Shown here: one piece after another, positions 25,265 through 38,050 of the stretch
Layout: each line of letters starts with the position of its first letter
Position numbering within the stretch: the stretch's first letter is position 1
Source: Epiperipatus broadwayi
Taxonomy: Eukaryota > Onychophora > Udeonychophora > Euonychophora > Peripatidae
Direction of reading: 5' to 3'
Assembly (NCBI GenBank): GCA_028023455.1
Contig: JAQFVV010012497.1
Span: forward strand, 1,056,001-1,120,000
DNA length: 64,000 bases
The notes under the pieces: generated by a model
Seen by the model: the letters and a program-made list of their open reading frames with translations, nothing else
What the model was told of the DNA's origin: nothing
Databases searched by the model: none
Made by a program: the position numbers and the translations under genes

Positions 25265-25356
25265 AAACTGTCAAGCGTTATAAGCAAGTTGCAGACAGTT
25301 GTTGCAGGTTCGCTTCCCAGCCGATGCTATGACATATGGAAAAAAAAAAAAAACTT
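25265..25356 (+). repeat. Possible tRNA-derived SINE remnant with poly-A
   Basis: GCAGGTTCGCTTCCCAGCC at 25304-25322 resembles a Pol III B box (GGTTCGANNCC) with one mismatch, followed 20 bases later by an A14 run. An A-box candidate upstream is weak. The remnant is short and single-copy in the window, so the assignment is tentative. Confidence 0.3.
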
Positions 25357-25544
25357 GATTTAAAAATTACAATAAATATATATTTGATAATTTATAAATT
25401 AAAAAATAACAGAATTATATTATTAAAAAATATTAAATTACTGATGTTTCTTTTTTTTAAATTACAATGGCTTATATAATTTTTTAGAATAAATACTTGA
25501 TTAAAAAGAATTACATGATAAATAAAAATATTTTTCTAATGCCC

Positions 25545-27735
25545 TGTGCTGATTGCTAGAAGAATTAAAGAAAATCTTAAATAAGTATGTAATGGATATA
25601 GAAAAGATGCTAGATGTGAAGGACAGAGTGATAACAAACATAAAAGGATATAATAATGGAAATATTAGGTTCATAGAAAATGAACTGAAAGGGTCGGGGA
25701 AGAAATTGAAAAGTGGAAAGAGAAAAGATTTAGATGGATGAGCAGCAGAGATGCTGATGAATTTAGGGCATAAGGCAAAATTAAACCTATTAGCGTATTT
25801 TAATAAGATTATACAGAAAAGAAATTTTCCAGATAGTTGGAATAATACAAATATAAGGCTACTATTTAAAAGAAAAAGGTAAGGATCATAGAAAGTTAAG
25901 TAATTATAGACTGATAACGGTAATTTCAGTGTTATATAAAGTTTTCGCATATATGGTGGCTGGAAGGGGCACAAAATGGATGGAAGAAAATAGTATAGTG
26001 AGAGAAATGCAAGGAGGTTTTTGATTGAATAGGCATATAGGAGATAGTTTATTTATAGTTACACAACTTATAGATATGAGTAGAAATACAGGTAGACAGT
26101 TATATATGGTTTTTATAGATAAAGAGAAGGCATATGATAGAATAAATAGAAATAGATTATGGGTAAGTTTAGTAAATTTGGGAATGAATGGAACTTTAGT
26201 GGATCTTATTAAGAGATTGTATGAAAATAAATATTATACATATCAATTAGGAGTATAGAATCAGTTAAAGTTAAAAATGGGGTGGGACTAAGGCAAGGAT
26301 GCCCTATGTCACCTATTTTGTTTTTGTTGTATTTGAGAAAAATGGACAGAGCAATAGAAAGACTAGGAAGAGGGGTAGAGATACCATTAATAGGTGGCAA
26401 GGGAGTATATACATTATCAGGTCTTTTATTTGCAGATGATATCTTCTTGTGCACAGAAAGAGGGGACACTATAGAAGATATACTGAGGACATGCACAAGA
26501 GTGAATAAAGAGATGGGGATTAAATTTATTGAAGAAATATCAAAAGTAATGATGATAAATTCTGGGGAAAGAGAAAATAATGCATTTTTATTGGGCGATA
26601 TAAAATTAAGTGTACTAAATAGATATAACTATTTGGAAATCATCTTAAGTAATCACAGAAATTGCTTAGATGAATGGAAGAAAAAATTGATAAATGAAAC
26701 AAAGAAAACAAAGGGACTGATAAAGAAATTAACAGTGTTTTTATATAATAAATATGATGTAGCTAGAATTGTATGGAAGGGAGTGGCAGTATCAGGGTTA
26801 ACATATGGTAATGATGTGTTATGTGTGGGTAAAAAGGTGTTAGATTACTTAGAAATAGTACAGAGAGAAGTAGAAAGACATGCCTTAAATGCAGATGTGT
26901 GGATGCCAAAGAAGGCAATTCAAGAAGAAATGGGATGTCAAGTTTTTATATAAGAGATGCAAAAAGCAAAATGAAAATGTTCAGTAGATTGCAGTTTATG
27001 GATAATAAGAGAATAGCCAAAATAGTATTTATTGGGGTTATGAGCAGAAGATTTGGATAAAGAATTTATGTCAGTATTCTTATACAAAAGATGGGATGAT
27101 TGTGTTAGGAGAATTGTTGAGTGTAATAGTTGCAAGGAATGGGATAAAAGAATAGATCCATAAATAAAGACTATGGAGTTGGAGAGATGGAGAACTAGTA
27201 TGGAGAGTAAAAAGAGTTTAAATATATATAGAAGTAAACAGAATATTGGGTGCAAGTTAATTTATTATGATAGCAAGGAAAGTAATTTGCAGTTTAAGGC
27301 TCAAACAGGATCTTTAGCAACAAGGGAATATACACATAAATGAAAAAATATGGATGATTTAGTCTGCAAGTTATGTAAGGGAGGCATAGAAAATATTAGG
27401 CATCTGTTAATTGAATGTAAATGCCTACAAGCAGAAAGGGTACAAATAATGAAGTTGTGGGAGAATAAATATAAACAAAGTAATTATACAGAATGTGAGG
27501 TCTTGGTTTTTATGCTGGGTTTGGGAAAAGATAAGCAGGATTTAAATATAAAAGCCATAGAATTGATAAATATTATGTTGTGGAAATAGTATAGAGCAGG
27601 ATAGAGAAGAATATGGGAAAACAGAGTGGGGAATGGAAAGGTAAGGTGGTTAACAGGTTTCTGTGGGCATAGTGGCCAAGAGATTTCTGACTTTGAGAAA
27701 GGAGAAGCCACAGTGTATCACAATAAGATTATGTA
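25545..27735 (+). pseudogene. LINE family B, reverse transcriptase from fingers to 3' UTR, dead
   Basis: Joined by eye over several frame breaks, the plus strand shows the full order of a non-LTR reverse transcriptase. AEMLMNLGHKAKLNLLAYF near 25750 and SNYRLITVISVLYKVFAYMV near 25895 are followed by FIDKEKAYDRINR near 26115 (first catalytic Asp), GLRQGCPMSPILF at 26285, and LLFADDIFLC at about 26423 with the FADD core at 26429-26440. A YLEIIL block, a post-palm domain and the terminal zinc-knuckle C-K-L-C…H-L-L-I-E-C near 27365 complete it. In-frame stops (for example near 26030 and 26256) and frameshifts show it is inactive, although the active-site residues remain. It shares its C-terminus and 3' UTR with the inverted copy at 15545-16523. 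The endonuclease end is missing. Confidence 0.88.
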
Positions 27736-28396
27736 TTTCAAGAATTTGTTAGTCATGTGGTATATTTCAATTTTAATATCAAGTATATATCATAGAAAGA
27801 ATAAGTTTAATATCTTATATTTGGAGAATAATTGTCTGTTATTAGGGAATAATAAGCAATTATATTCATATCTATAGTACATTGAGAAATGAATTTTAAT
27901 TGATAGCAAGTAAAAACAATGTTCAGTAATTATTACTCTAATTATTATGCAATAGTCCAAACATTTCAGTCTAACTAATAGTTTACTTTTTAATAAATAA
28001 ATTAAAAGCATTTTTAAATTTATGTATTATTTTTATATTACAGCTTGTAAATTAGAGTTACATTTAATTATAGTTTGCAATTTTCTTTTCTTAGGATTTT
28101 GTATTTAAAAAAAAAAAGATAACGTTAATTTCAGTAGTAATTAATTATTTCTCTCTAGCTCTTGGCTCAATAGCTAGGTCGACTTGTTAGTGAGCAAACA
28201 ACATTTGACATAACAAACTTACTTTGACTGAATTCATTAAGTTCTTTTTATGATTTTTAGCTCTTACAATCATGCTAATTACCAATTCAAATTTTTTTTC
28301 TTTCCCATATCATGATCCACAAATGGTATAACAATTTTCTTCAAAGTTTTTAAAACTTGTTCTCAATTTTTGTTGCAATTTACTTTAAGATTTAAT

Positions 28397-28763
28397 ATAT
28401 ATTAAGGCTATAACCTTAAGACTATACACCTAGATGTGACAGTAGGGACCTCTACAAATCTTAACACAAGATTAATTACTTTAAAAGACAAGAGCAGCCA
28501 CTCTTATCTTCGACCTACTTTTTAATTATATAGGCGAATCTAGAGCATTTTGATTTGAGAGCGTAAAGCTATTAACTACTTCACTGATTAAGTCCACAAT
28601 TTCTATGCAAGCTAACATATGCAAAATCTTTCAATTTATAGTGAGTCAGTGTTAAGATTTATAGAGATCCCTACTGTCGCATCTAGGTGCGTAGGCTTAA
28701 AATTATAGCCTTAATATATATTACTTAGGTAACGAGTATGTGCTTAACAAATTATTAATTACA
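28397..28763. mobile_element. MITE-like element F3 with ~90-bp inverted termini and 15-bp flanking direct repeats
   Basis: The left terminus ATATATTAAGGCTATAACCT, continuing to GGGACCTCTACAAATCTTAA, reappears inverted at the right end (GTTAAGATTTATAGAGATCC to AATTATAGCCTTAATATATA). The identical 15-mer ACTTTAAGATTTAAT borders it at 28382-28396 and 28764-28778, consistent with a target-site duplication. There is no ORF. Relatives lie at 17.1-17.6 kb and 44.4 kb. Confidence 0.78.
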
Positions 28764-28779
28764 ACTTTAAGATTTAATC

Positions 28780-31700
28780 TTCTTACATACATTTGTTTTT
28801 TTATCCAACATATTTGAAATGTTTTCTAATATCCTCTTTCTTTCTCATTTGCCACTTCTTTCAGTTCTTATTCTCCTAAAATGTTACTGCACGTATGACA
28901 ATTATACAGTCTTAAAATATCAGCAATATTCAATTTCATATCAGTGAAAACATAATTAATAAATTCTCAAAAATTCAAGTACTAAATAAATAATCAATTT
29001 AGCTTTATTACTCAATAGTTCATAAGTAAGTTTGAGCATTGGAAATGACTGAACTGTCATTATCCATGGATCTTGAACTTAAGGACAATTTGAGTACTGA
29101 TGGCAAAGTTTACCAAATAAAATAATGGATATTATTAGTACTTTCTATGGAAAATGCCACATCAATCAATAATAGAGTACTTTTATACACATTTAAAATA
29201 TATAATGACATGGTTTTGATTCATAACTTCATTCTTGAATAATAGTTATAAGAAATTAAGGAACATAATTCTATGTATATATATATATTGTACATAACTG
29301 AAGTGTCACTTAGTTCCAAGAGGTAATCAAGGTTATCTTAGCTTAACCTTTTGTTTAAAATTTCGGATTTAAAAAAAATAATGATGATAAAAATGGAAAT
29401 TAACTTAGGTAATTATTAAAATAGGATATCTAAATATTTTAATAGTGTCAGTTGGTTTGATAAGGGATGTTAGGTAATAATTTAAAATAAGCAAATGTTA
29501 AAAAATAATTGTGAATTGATAAATAGTATTAAATGTATTCTAAAATAACTATTGTATAATCCATTCTAATGTCTAAAGAATAATAATAAGATATTATTAT
29601 TAAGTTGGAATAATTAAGTAATAAATTTTAAAAAATGCTATGTAAGTTTTTATTTAAAAAAAAGAAATATGAATATTTATTATTAGTTTTGTTGTTTAGA
29701 ATTCCAGTTATAAAAGTTAGTTAGATTAAATAATAGTCAACATATTATTGTTGTAATTCTAAAAATAATTTTAAACAATTAATGTAAAGCCAGAGGTATG
29801 TGAGAATATGTGCATGCATAGACATGGAAACATAAGAATAAAAAAATAATTTAACTCCCATATTGTTTAAAATAAGTAAATAAAGTAAATGTGTGGATAA
29901 AATTATTTTAAATGAAATATAGTAAATAAAGTAAATGTGTGGATAAAATTATTTTAAATGAAATATTTAAGGGTTTAATAAAGGGTATAACTTTAAATTT
30001 TATATTTATTACTATTGTGTTATGTAAAATATCATTAAAAAACATTTGTTGCATAATATTTGTTAATAATAAAATTTTGACTTTGCAGCTGAAGGTCACG
30101 TGGTATGGGAAAATTATATTGATTACGTCAGTAGATTGATTCCTCAGCTGGTTTGTCAGAATATTAAAATTTAATAAAAAAATAATTTTTATTGGTTTTT
30201 AAATGAATTGTAGGTGGATAAAAAATTGTGAGATAAAACGGAGATTGAGGGACCATCCAGGAGCTGATCTTGTTTTGATTCAACTGATGCTGGATCTTAA
30301 AATTTTGTTAATAAAAGTAATTTTGTTAAAAAACAATTGATATTTCTAAAAAAATACAAGTATGTTTAAAATATTTAAAATCGTCCTGTAGTGATGGAGG
30401 GCTAAAAAGAAAAGGTAATCCATTTTTCTGACAATTTGAATTTCAGTCAAGGCATAGAAATTATAGTAAAAAAATGGTCTAGAATAAATGAAGCATCTCA
30501 CATATTATATGACTTTAACTTGTTTAATTTTCTTTACTTGGAAATAAGGTTAAGGAACAAACTATTAATCATCTCCATAGATAAGCGTTCGGTTGTATTA
30601 AATTTTTTTGAAAATAAAATGCTAATTATTTTTCCTATTAGATTAAAAGTATATGTAAAAAAAAAAGAATTTTTTTTTTAAAGTTTAAAAAGAACATTAT
30701 AAAGAAGCTGCTATGTTCGATTACAGTGAAACTATAAAGGATGATTTATTTTTTTTAAAAAAAGGAAAAGTTATTACTTATATCTTGACATATATGAAAA
30801 CAATTTGTTTAGCTAAACACAAACAGATTTTATATACCTTTTAAAGGATAATTCTTATTTACACAGTAAGAAAGGACACGTATTTGAAAATAAAACTTTA
30901 AAGCAATTTGTAAGGATTAATAATGAATTTATAGTTATTGGGTCCATTATAAATGGTCATACTTGTCAGTATTTAAAAGTAACTTTATGGCATTAAATAT
31001 AGCATATAAATGGAGAAATGTCTTGAACAGTAAAAAAATTTTCTACTCTCATATTTAAAAGTAAGCAAAGGAAATTAATTTTAAAAATAAATACGTCTTG
31101 GAGTATTATTAGGAAAAGTTCTTAAGAAAAACTATATTTCAAAAGAAGTGTTTTTTCCCAAAAGAGGATAAAGAAATTCAGATAGAAAGATATTCTTATT
31201 ATTATTATATGCAATTTTGAACTCAGGATCCTATAAATAAATTAAAGTGTGTTCAGCTGAAGAATTTATTTTGTTTCATGCCGGCTTAATCTTATTATTT
31301 AAGTTTTTTTTTTTTTAAATTGTTTTAAAAAAGTATTATTAAGGAACTATTGAACATTTTCATTTGAAATCATTGCCATGTGTATAAATGTATTAGTTGA
31401 AGCTTCGAATTCGGATAGATATCTTAACCTGGATAATTTGTCTACACATTATGAAATGGAAAAATCATTACGGAGCTGAAATATGAACTTGAGTTAATTT
31501 ATTATTATTTTTTTTTATGGTCTGCTTTATTGGTTTAAAAAAAGAAAAGAAAACTATAAAAATATTTATGCTATTAAATTTTTATGTAACACTTTTTGCA
31601 TAAATATACAGGTAAACTAGGGTTATAATTTTAAAACAAAATAGGTTTATTTGAATGAGCAAATGTTTCTTGCCATTCTTAAGTAGATTTAGTTTATTTA

Positions 31701-34440
31701 TCAAGCATTACACTAGCTGGTTTCTATGTAATAATTTTATTTATAGAGATTTAAATATCACAGTTTTATTTTCGTATAAATGGGATGTTTTACTCAATTT
31801 TATTTTAAATTTACTAGAGAAGTTTATCAGAGAGTATCCATTCATTTGTTTTATGAATGTTATATTAATAATAACTATAAATATTTTATATTCATTGAGA
31901 AGTAAATATTCTTGCATTTAATTTACAATTTTAAAAGTCCACTAGTCACTATATTTAGCATTTAATATTTTGTTATGTGTGCATTGTGCCTTGCCTAGAA
32001 TTTTATATGCATTTAATTTTCAAGTATTTTCTACAGTAGTCAGTTGACACATAGTTTGCTTTGTTGGTTCGAACATTGGATATACATTTTGTATTTTATA
32101 AATTTCTTGGAAATAACTTAGTTAGTTTAAGTGAAGTATATATCTTGCTATTAGTTAGAATTTGTTAGCCTCAAGAGTTAGGCTTAGTTAGAATTTTTGA
32201 ATATGCCTTATGAAGTAGAGAAAATCCTCCATCCTTATTGTATTGTATTTCCATGATTTGATAGTGCTTGTCCCCAAAAAGAGGGTATTGTATTGTATTT
32301 TTCAGTGATGATGATCACATTTATAAGCATTGGAAATCCCATGAGAGGATTGTGCTTTTCTGGTGTGTGTTTCTGTTCCCAGATGTACTGAAGATGAATT
32401 CCAGACATCTTAATTTTGCCTCATAGTTAGGTATTTTTGAAAACCACCACATTCTTTTCCAGCTCTGAGGAGCCTAGTATTTTTATATTTTTTGCCTATC
32501 ATTCATGATGATTTAATGCTAATTCCACCACAGTAGGTGATGTTGCATTTGTTTTAGATTTGTGATGACAAGATATGCTTGTTTGAGGAAATGTATTTCT
32601 TCATGTAGTTGTAGCTAATTTAAAGGCTCATAGATATATCAATGTTTGAATTGTGTTGCTATGATAGTTTTATCACGCACAAGCTAACCAACAATAAGTT
32701 ATATTTATTTTAAAGTATGTGAAATATGCATATGGTATAAGTGGCAATTCACACATACTAATTTAATATTTTCATCCAGAATTTCACCGCTGGATTTGTA
32801 AGTCTGTTACATCATTATCTTTAAAACATTGAGGGAATAATTTTATGTGGACTAAAGTTATTTAAAACAAAAAAAGTATAAATGATCTCTGATGAATGAT
32901 TGTCCCATACACTTAAGTTAGTTTAATTTTAATATTAGCTTAATCTGATTTAAACCTATCTCTAGCTGTGATAGTAGTTATATCCATGAAACTAGTGATG
33001 ATATTTTTAAAAAGTATTGTTGAATATGCTTTTTCCAACTTAGTGTTTGTTAAGTTGAGGAGTATAAAATTAAGCTTAGGGTTTTCAATATAAACCTAGT
33101 TCTGTGTGTTATTCTGATTAATAGATGACACAATAATGTTATCAATTAGTCTAATAAAGAAGAATAGTAGTGTGCTTATTAAGTACATATGATAATTAAA
33201 GTTTAACATATTTTTTTTTGAGAAAAATATAATTATTAAAAGAAAGTAACAGTGAATAACCTTGGTCTGTTATTAAGTGTATTAATGTAAGTTAAATAAA
33301 ACTGTTAAGAGTCCAAATACTTATATTAAATCTTAGTGCGATATTGGCAATGTTTGTATTCTACTACATTTGTAAATATTTCTTCTTATTATTAATAAAC
33401 CAAATTATTATTATTTCAAAAGTTTCGTTTTGTTTGTTTTACTTTTATATGAAAATATATTATTGTCTTGGGTTCCAAGTTCACAAAATCTTAAAATTTT
33501 AAAGTTATTGAATCTTCAATTCAGAAATTTACAAGTATATTCTAAGTGAATTAAATATAGTTGATACTGTCTTGAAAATTAAAAAAAAGCTATGTTAAAG
33601 TAAATGATTCTCATATTGAATCACAAATACAGATAATTGCATTATAGCAGATACATAATTAAATACTTAGTTAAAAGTTTATTTTTTTAAATTATCAGTA
33701 TATCTTTCAGACTAAAGATTATGCAATATCACATTAACAATATTAGTACTTCAGAAGAATATTTTAATTAATATTATTTTAAAAGCTGCACCTTATCTTA
33801 TATTCACTGCACATCATCTATCACCATCTTAAATCTGATATATTTAAAGAATTCTAATTCATTTGCATTTGAGGACTTTAGTGGTTGTCTGTAAGTATGG
33901 AAAGGCATTAAAAGTACCCTTGCTCTTTTCTCTGCTCAAGTAATATCTTAGATAATAGGCCATTATTAGTTAAATTTAAATTGATTCATTAAATTTTGTG
34001 AATTAATATTTGTTTTGTTTATTATTTTAAGATTGAACATATTATAATTATTTTATGGTCAGCTAAGATGTCACTTATTTATTTATTAATCACAGTAATT
34101 CTTTATTAGGCAACTTAACTTAAACTTTAATTTTGCACAAGAGTGTTAGTTTTAAAATCCCTGAGGTTATTTATTCTTGTTGTTTTAGTAAATATAATTC
34201 TGTAAGATAATATTTTAAAGCAAAGCATCATAGGTTTTATTCAGAGTGTATAATTTATTGGTAGGACTAATATGGTAAGCATTGATTAGTGATTTTAGAT
34301 AATCTTTTGTATGGTTTATTAAAATATTAATGTGCTGTAGTAGTTATAGTTCATCAGTATTGGATTTGACCTTTATTTGATTATACATCTCTGGATCATC
34401 ATCTCTTTTCTTTAAATTTATTGTAACCCCACTGAACCGA
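28780..34440. other. Long AT-rich intronic stretch, no recognised gene or transposon protein
   Basis: Apart from a 46-bp duplication at 29875-29966, nothing here was identified. Several 60-90-codon open stretches (for example 30436-30678, 31655-31918) show only AT-driven amino-acid composition and no splice-bounded homology to the GGT gene. Highly decayed retroelement sequence cannot be excluded. Confidence 0.5.
29875..29966. repeat. Perfect 46-bp tandem duplication
   Basis: The unit AGTAAATAAAGTAAATGTGT…AATGAAATAT occupies 29875-29920 and is repeated identically at 29921-29966. It is either a recent duplication or an assembly stutter. Confidence 0.95.
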
Positions 34441-34449
34441 GTCGTTTAG

Positions 34450-35105
34450 AGTCTCTCATTTATATTTTATTTCATTTCATTTTTATTCCATTTCTTTTCA
34501 TGTCATTTCTCATATCTTTCTATCATCTCAGCTATTAAAAAACATTCGTTAAGAGTTTCTTCTATCATCTCATTTCATTTCTCTTTCTTTTATTCCATCT
34601 TCTTCTTATATCTCTCTTTCATATCTTTCCATCATCTCATTTCTTTTCTCTCTCCATTACATATATCATTTCTATTATTTTTCCCCATTTCTTTTCCTCC
34701 TTAATTCTTTTCTTTTCCATCATTTATCCTTACCATTATCATTATCACCATTTCATTATTAGCTTTTTTTTTTCTTTTCTCTTTCTTTTTCCCCCACTCT
34801 CATTTCATTATTAGCATTTTTCTTCTTTTCTCTTTCTCTTTCCCTTTCTTTTTCCCCTCTCTCATTTCATTATTAGCATTATTTTTTCTTTTCTCTCTCT
34901 CTTTCTCACACCCCCTCTCTCATTTCATTAGGATACAATTTATTTCTCTCTATACCTCCCTTATCATCTTCTCCCTCTTCCTTTCCACTTACCTTTCATC
35001 ATCATCATTTTTACCTCCATTTCATAATTTTCTCCCTCTATTCTCTTCCTCTTTTATTTCTGTTTCTTCTTTTCTCTTTCTCACATCCCTCTCTCATTCT
35101 ATTCG
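34450..35105 (+). repeat. Pyrimidine-rich (TC) tract with internal ~60-180-bp repeats
   Basis: About 650 bp almost entirely C and T on the plus strand, made of CTCTCATTTCATTATTAGCA-type units (near 34796, 34860 and 34916) and longer repeats ending CCCTCTCTCATTTCATTAGG / CCCTCTCTCATTCTATTCGG. The strand asymmetry is striking compared with its surroundings. There is no coding sense. Confidence 0.85.
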
Positions 35106-35135
35106 GTTACAATATATATATAGCCTAAAGTATAT

Positions 35136-35312
35136 ATGTAAATTGAACAGAATCAGACAACCTCTGGCAGCTAAAAATGATCATGCTCATGCAACAACAA
35201 ACATTAAAAAAGGATGGTTCATCCTGCTCTTCTTCTGTTTGTTGATGCATGAGTATGGTCATTCTTAACTATTGGAGGTTGTTTCTACTTTAGTTTAATT
35301 TATATATATATA
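35136..35312. mobile_element. Small fold-back element with ~80-bp arms
   Basis: The left arm AATTGAACAGAATCAGACAA, CCTCTGGCAG…, CATGCTCATGCAACAACAAA pairs with the right arm TTTGTTGATGCATGAGTATG…GGAGGTTGTTTC…TTTAATT. The hairpin tip is GGATGGTTCATCC, near 35213. The arms are diverged but colinear. MITE-like, family unknown. Confidence 0.65.
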
Positions 35313-36254
35313 TAAATAATATTTTCACTGTCTGTCATCATTAATTATAATATGAAAATACTATAACAGAGATTAAATATGTTAAATAAAATTAAATAGT
35401 CCAAGTATATTTTTGACATGTTTGCATCATAATCATGATTGTTCTGTTAATAATCTATGAAACCCATTTTTTGCTGATTTGAACTGCTCTTTAGTTCATT
35501 ATATATTTATTTTATGTGATCATTTCTCTCTTCACACATTATTTTAATAATACTAGGATCAAAACTCCATATTCACTTTCATGGTTGTAAAATATGGATT
35601 CATTAGTTGAATCGGTTTTGGCCTTTGAGTCAGTCTTTTTTTTTCCAGATTAGTTCTTACTTCTCTATAGTAGATGTAAGGATGGTCCATTTTGCTATAT
35701 ACAACTGTTAGGTCAATCCAATTTGTGTATTTTGTCCTTGGTATTGTTAAGTAATCTTTTTAAATTGATGGCCATTCTAAATCCTTTGTATCAGCAGATT
35801 TTTATGATTTTATTTCCAGTATGTGAAAGTATAGTAGCACAATTCTACTTTTGTTGTTCCTTGTATTCTCAGTTCCTTTTGAAATATTTCTTTTTAATCA
35901 TTCTACATATATGTATATATATCACTGTGCTATAACTTAATCTTATCAAATCAATAACATAAGTCTCTAGATTTTCAATCTTATTAGTATAAGTAGTTAT
36001 TGGATGTAAGAAGATTTTTAAATCTGCAAATTTATGTGATGTAAGCACCTGGGATTTCATGTTGATGCATCCTCTAATATTATATATATGTAATACGTAA
36101 CATATTAATAAGCAGATGTGATAATTTAAAAAGACAATGTCATTATTTGATATAATAAAACAGTTATTAGAATCATTTAGTATAATTAATATATTTGGTT
36201 CTTTGACATTGCCTTTAAGAATTTAGATTGGTATAATCATCGCTTTGAAACATT

Positions 36255-36372
36255 AGCTGGATAAAGATCTGATCAAGTTTAATTCAGCTTCTCTGATAGC
36301 CTTTCTTCTCCAAATCACACTAAAAAAATTTCTTATTTCTTCCATCCACTACATGTTTCTGTAAGTCTTTTT
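36255..36372 (-). pseudogene. RTE LINE 3' fragment, third copy
   Basis: The minus strand gives RNM.WMEEIRNFFSVIWRRK, then AIREAELNLIRSLSS, the same C-terminal module as 3541-3705 (RW.DEIRK…W…A.DR..W). It is about 115 bp, more diverged and without a clear tail. Confidence 0.6.
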
Positions 36373-37216
36373 TTTAGAATACAGTTTAAGACTTCAACCA
36401 TTCGTTTATTATTATTTTTTCCACCACTATGTCCAGCCCCGTATATATATTAATGGATTTTTTTTTAATCCTGATTTTTTTTTTTATTGAAAATTCCTGT
36501 TAAAATAATAACTTTACTTCTAATCAGCTAGGGGTAACTGAGTAGCACAACATTACCTTTTACAAAAATATCTTCATTTCTTATTATAAATTTCTGTGTA
36601 TGGAAATATAAATTAGTAGATGAAAGAAATAAAGCGGTTGTATATAATTAAAAAGGAATGCCTCCTGCCCAAAATAAAGTGAAAGTGTAACTTGGAATTG
36701 TGTGTATTTTACATATATTTCAATTATATAAAGAATAAGGGGAAATGACTGCACCACAAGAGGTTATATTTATAAATATCAATAAAATTTAGAATGATCA
36801 AAAATGAATTAAACAAATATTATTATTGCTAAAAAAATTTAAATATATTATTTAAAATTTAAATAAAAGATCTAAGTTTCTGACATAAAACGAAGCTGAA
36901 ATATTTATTTCAAAACCAAAGCAAAAATGGAAGCAGAAGTTTTTTTTACATTCTTCTAATTAAAGTTAATTTAAATGTTCAATTAGAAAATGCTTTTAAA
37001 TTGCCAATGGAGATTATAAAAGATTATTTCCATTGAAGTTTTGTATTAAAATAAGGTCAATAAATTATTTCTGTCTCAAAACTAGAAAGTAATGTATTTA
37101 TTTTATATTAATATAAACATAAAAAAACAAACAACTATTGTATTAATAAGATTATTTTATTTTTTAATTACATAATGAAGGAAACATTATTTAATCCTCT
37201 TATTTATCTATCTGCT

Positions 37217-38050
37217 ATGTCCTGAGGGTCTCTAAAGACCTGTCAGAGCGCTAAATAAAGAAACAATATTTATTAAAAGAAACAATATTTGAAGTGCATA
37301 TATAATAAGATTTATTTAATAACAAATAATGTGATAAAAAGCTAATAGTCTATTAACATTATTCATAAGCTGTTTATTTTCCTGGGTGAAAATAGTCTTG
37401 TTTCACACCAGGAGTAATACAGTTATTAATTATTTGTGCTTTCAAATCAAATGTCTCTTGAAACATAAATAAGCATATCTAATTTCACATATAGAAGAAA
37501 TCTATTAAAATTTGCAATATCAGTGCTTACTTCAGCACACCCAATTTATACATTATATATTAACCATCTCTGTTTCCAACTTGTCTCTTGAGTTTTGGTT
37601 AAGCTTTAGTTAATTACTTTTCGTTGGTAATAACCTTTTCAATACAGAAACAAATAACTGCTTCTTGCTTGCCACTATTCCATTTTAAACTTAATCACTG
37701 CTAGTCATCTACTAGTTTACCATTGATCATTCTTTACTGCTGATCTGTTATCACTTCAAATTAACACTAACTTTAATCGGTCTAACCATTTTAATGCTTC
37801 CTCCCTCTTCTTCATTTACCAGGAGATAAATATATACGATCTAATTTGTATGCAACTAGCTTTATTTGCATACAAATTCTATTCTAATTTAGTCTATAAT
37901 TTTAGGACGATCTCCCCAGCGAATTTCTAGAGTAATTTTCCAATAAAGGGAATGTTATTAAAGTGAAGAAATCTGTGCATATTTATAAAAATAATCTTTT
38001 ATTTACATTTAATGTTTTATACGTGTGGACATTTCACTATTTGAACAATC
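37217..38050. repeat. Dispersed ~800-bp repeat, copy 1 (paired with 49053-49710)
   Basis: Begins CTATGTCCTGAGGGT, like 49053. Later shared blocks are GTGCTTACT..AGCACAC.CAATTTATACAT, GTTTTGGTTAA and TAATTTGTATG.AA, and a final TTTATAAAAATAAT.TTTTATTTACA-like end. It is colinear in the same orientation and strongly diverged. Its position about 770 bp upstream of gypsy pol remnants makes an LTR origin possible, but no second LTR was found downstream. Confidence 0.55.

Noticed and set aside
25501-25974. 157-codon minus-strand frame
   Set aside because: Shadow of the plus-strand LINE reverse transcriptase; Phe/Leu/Ser-rich composition is the complement of its Lys/Glu-rich coding strand.
28155-28200. 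GGCTCAATAGCTAGGTCGAC as a tRNA gene or SINE A box
   Set aside because: No B box or cloverleaf-compatible arms were found downstream.
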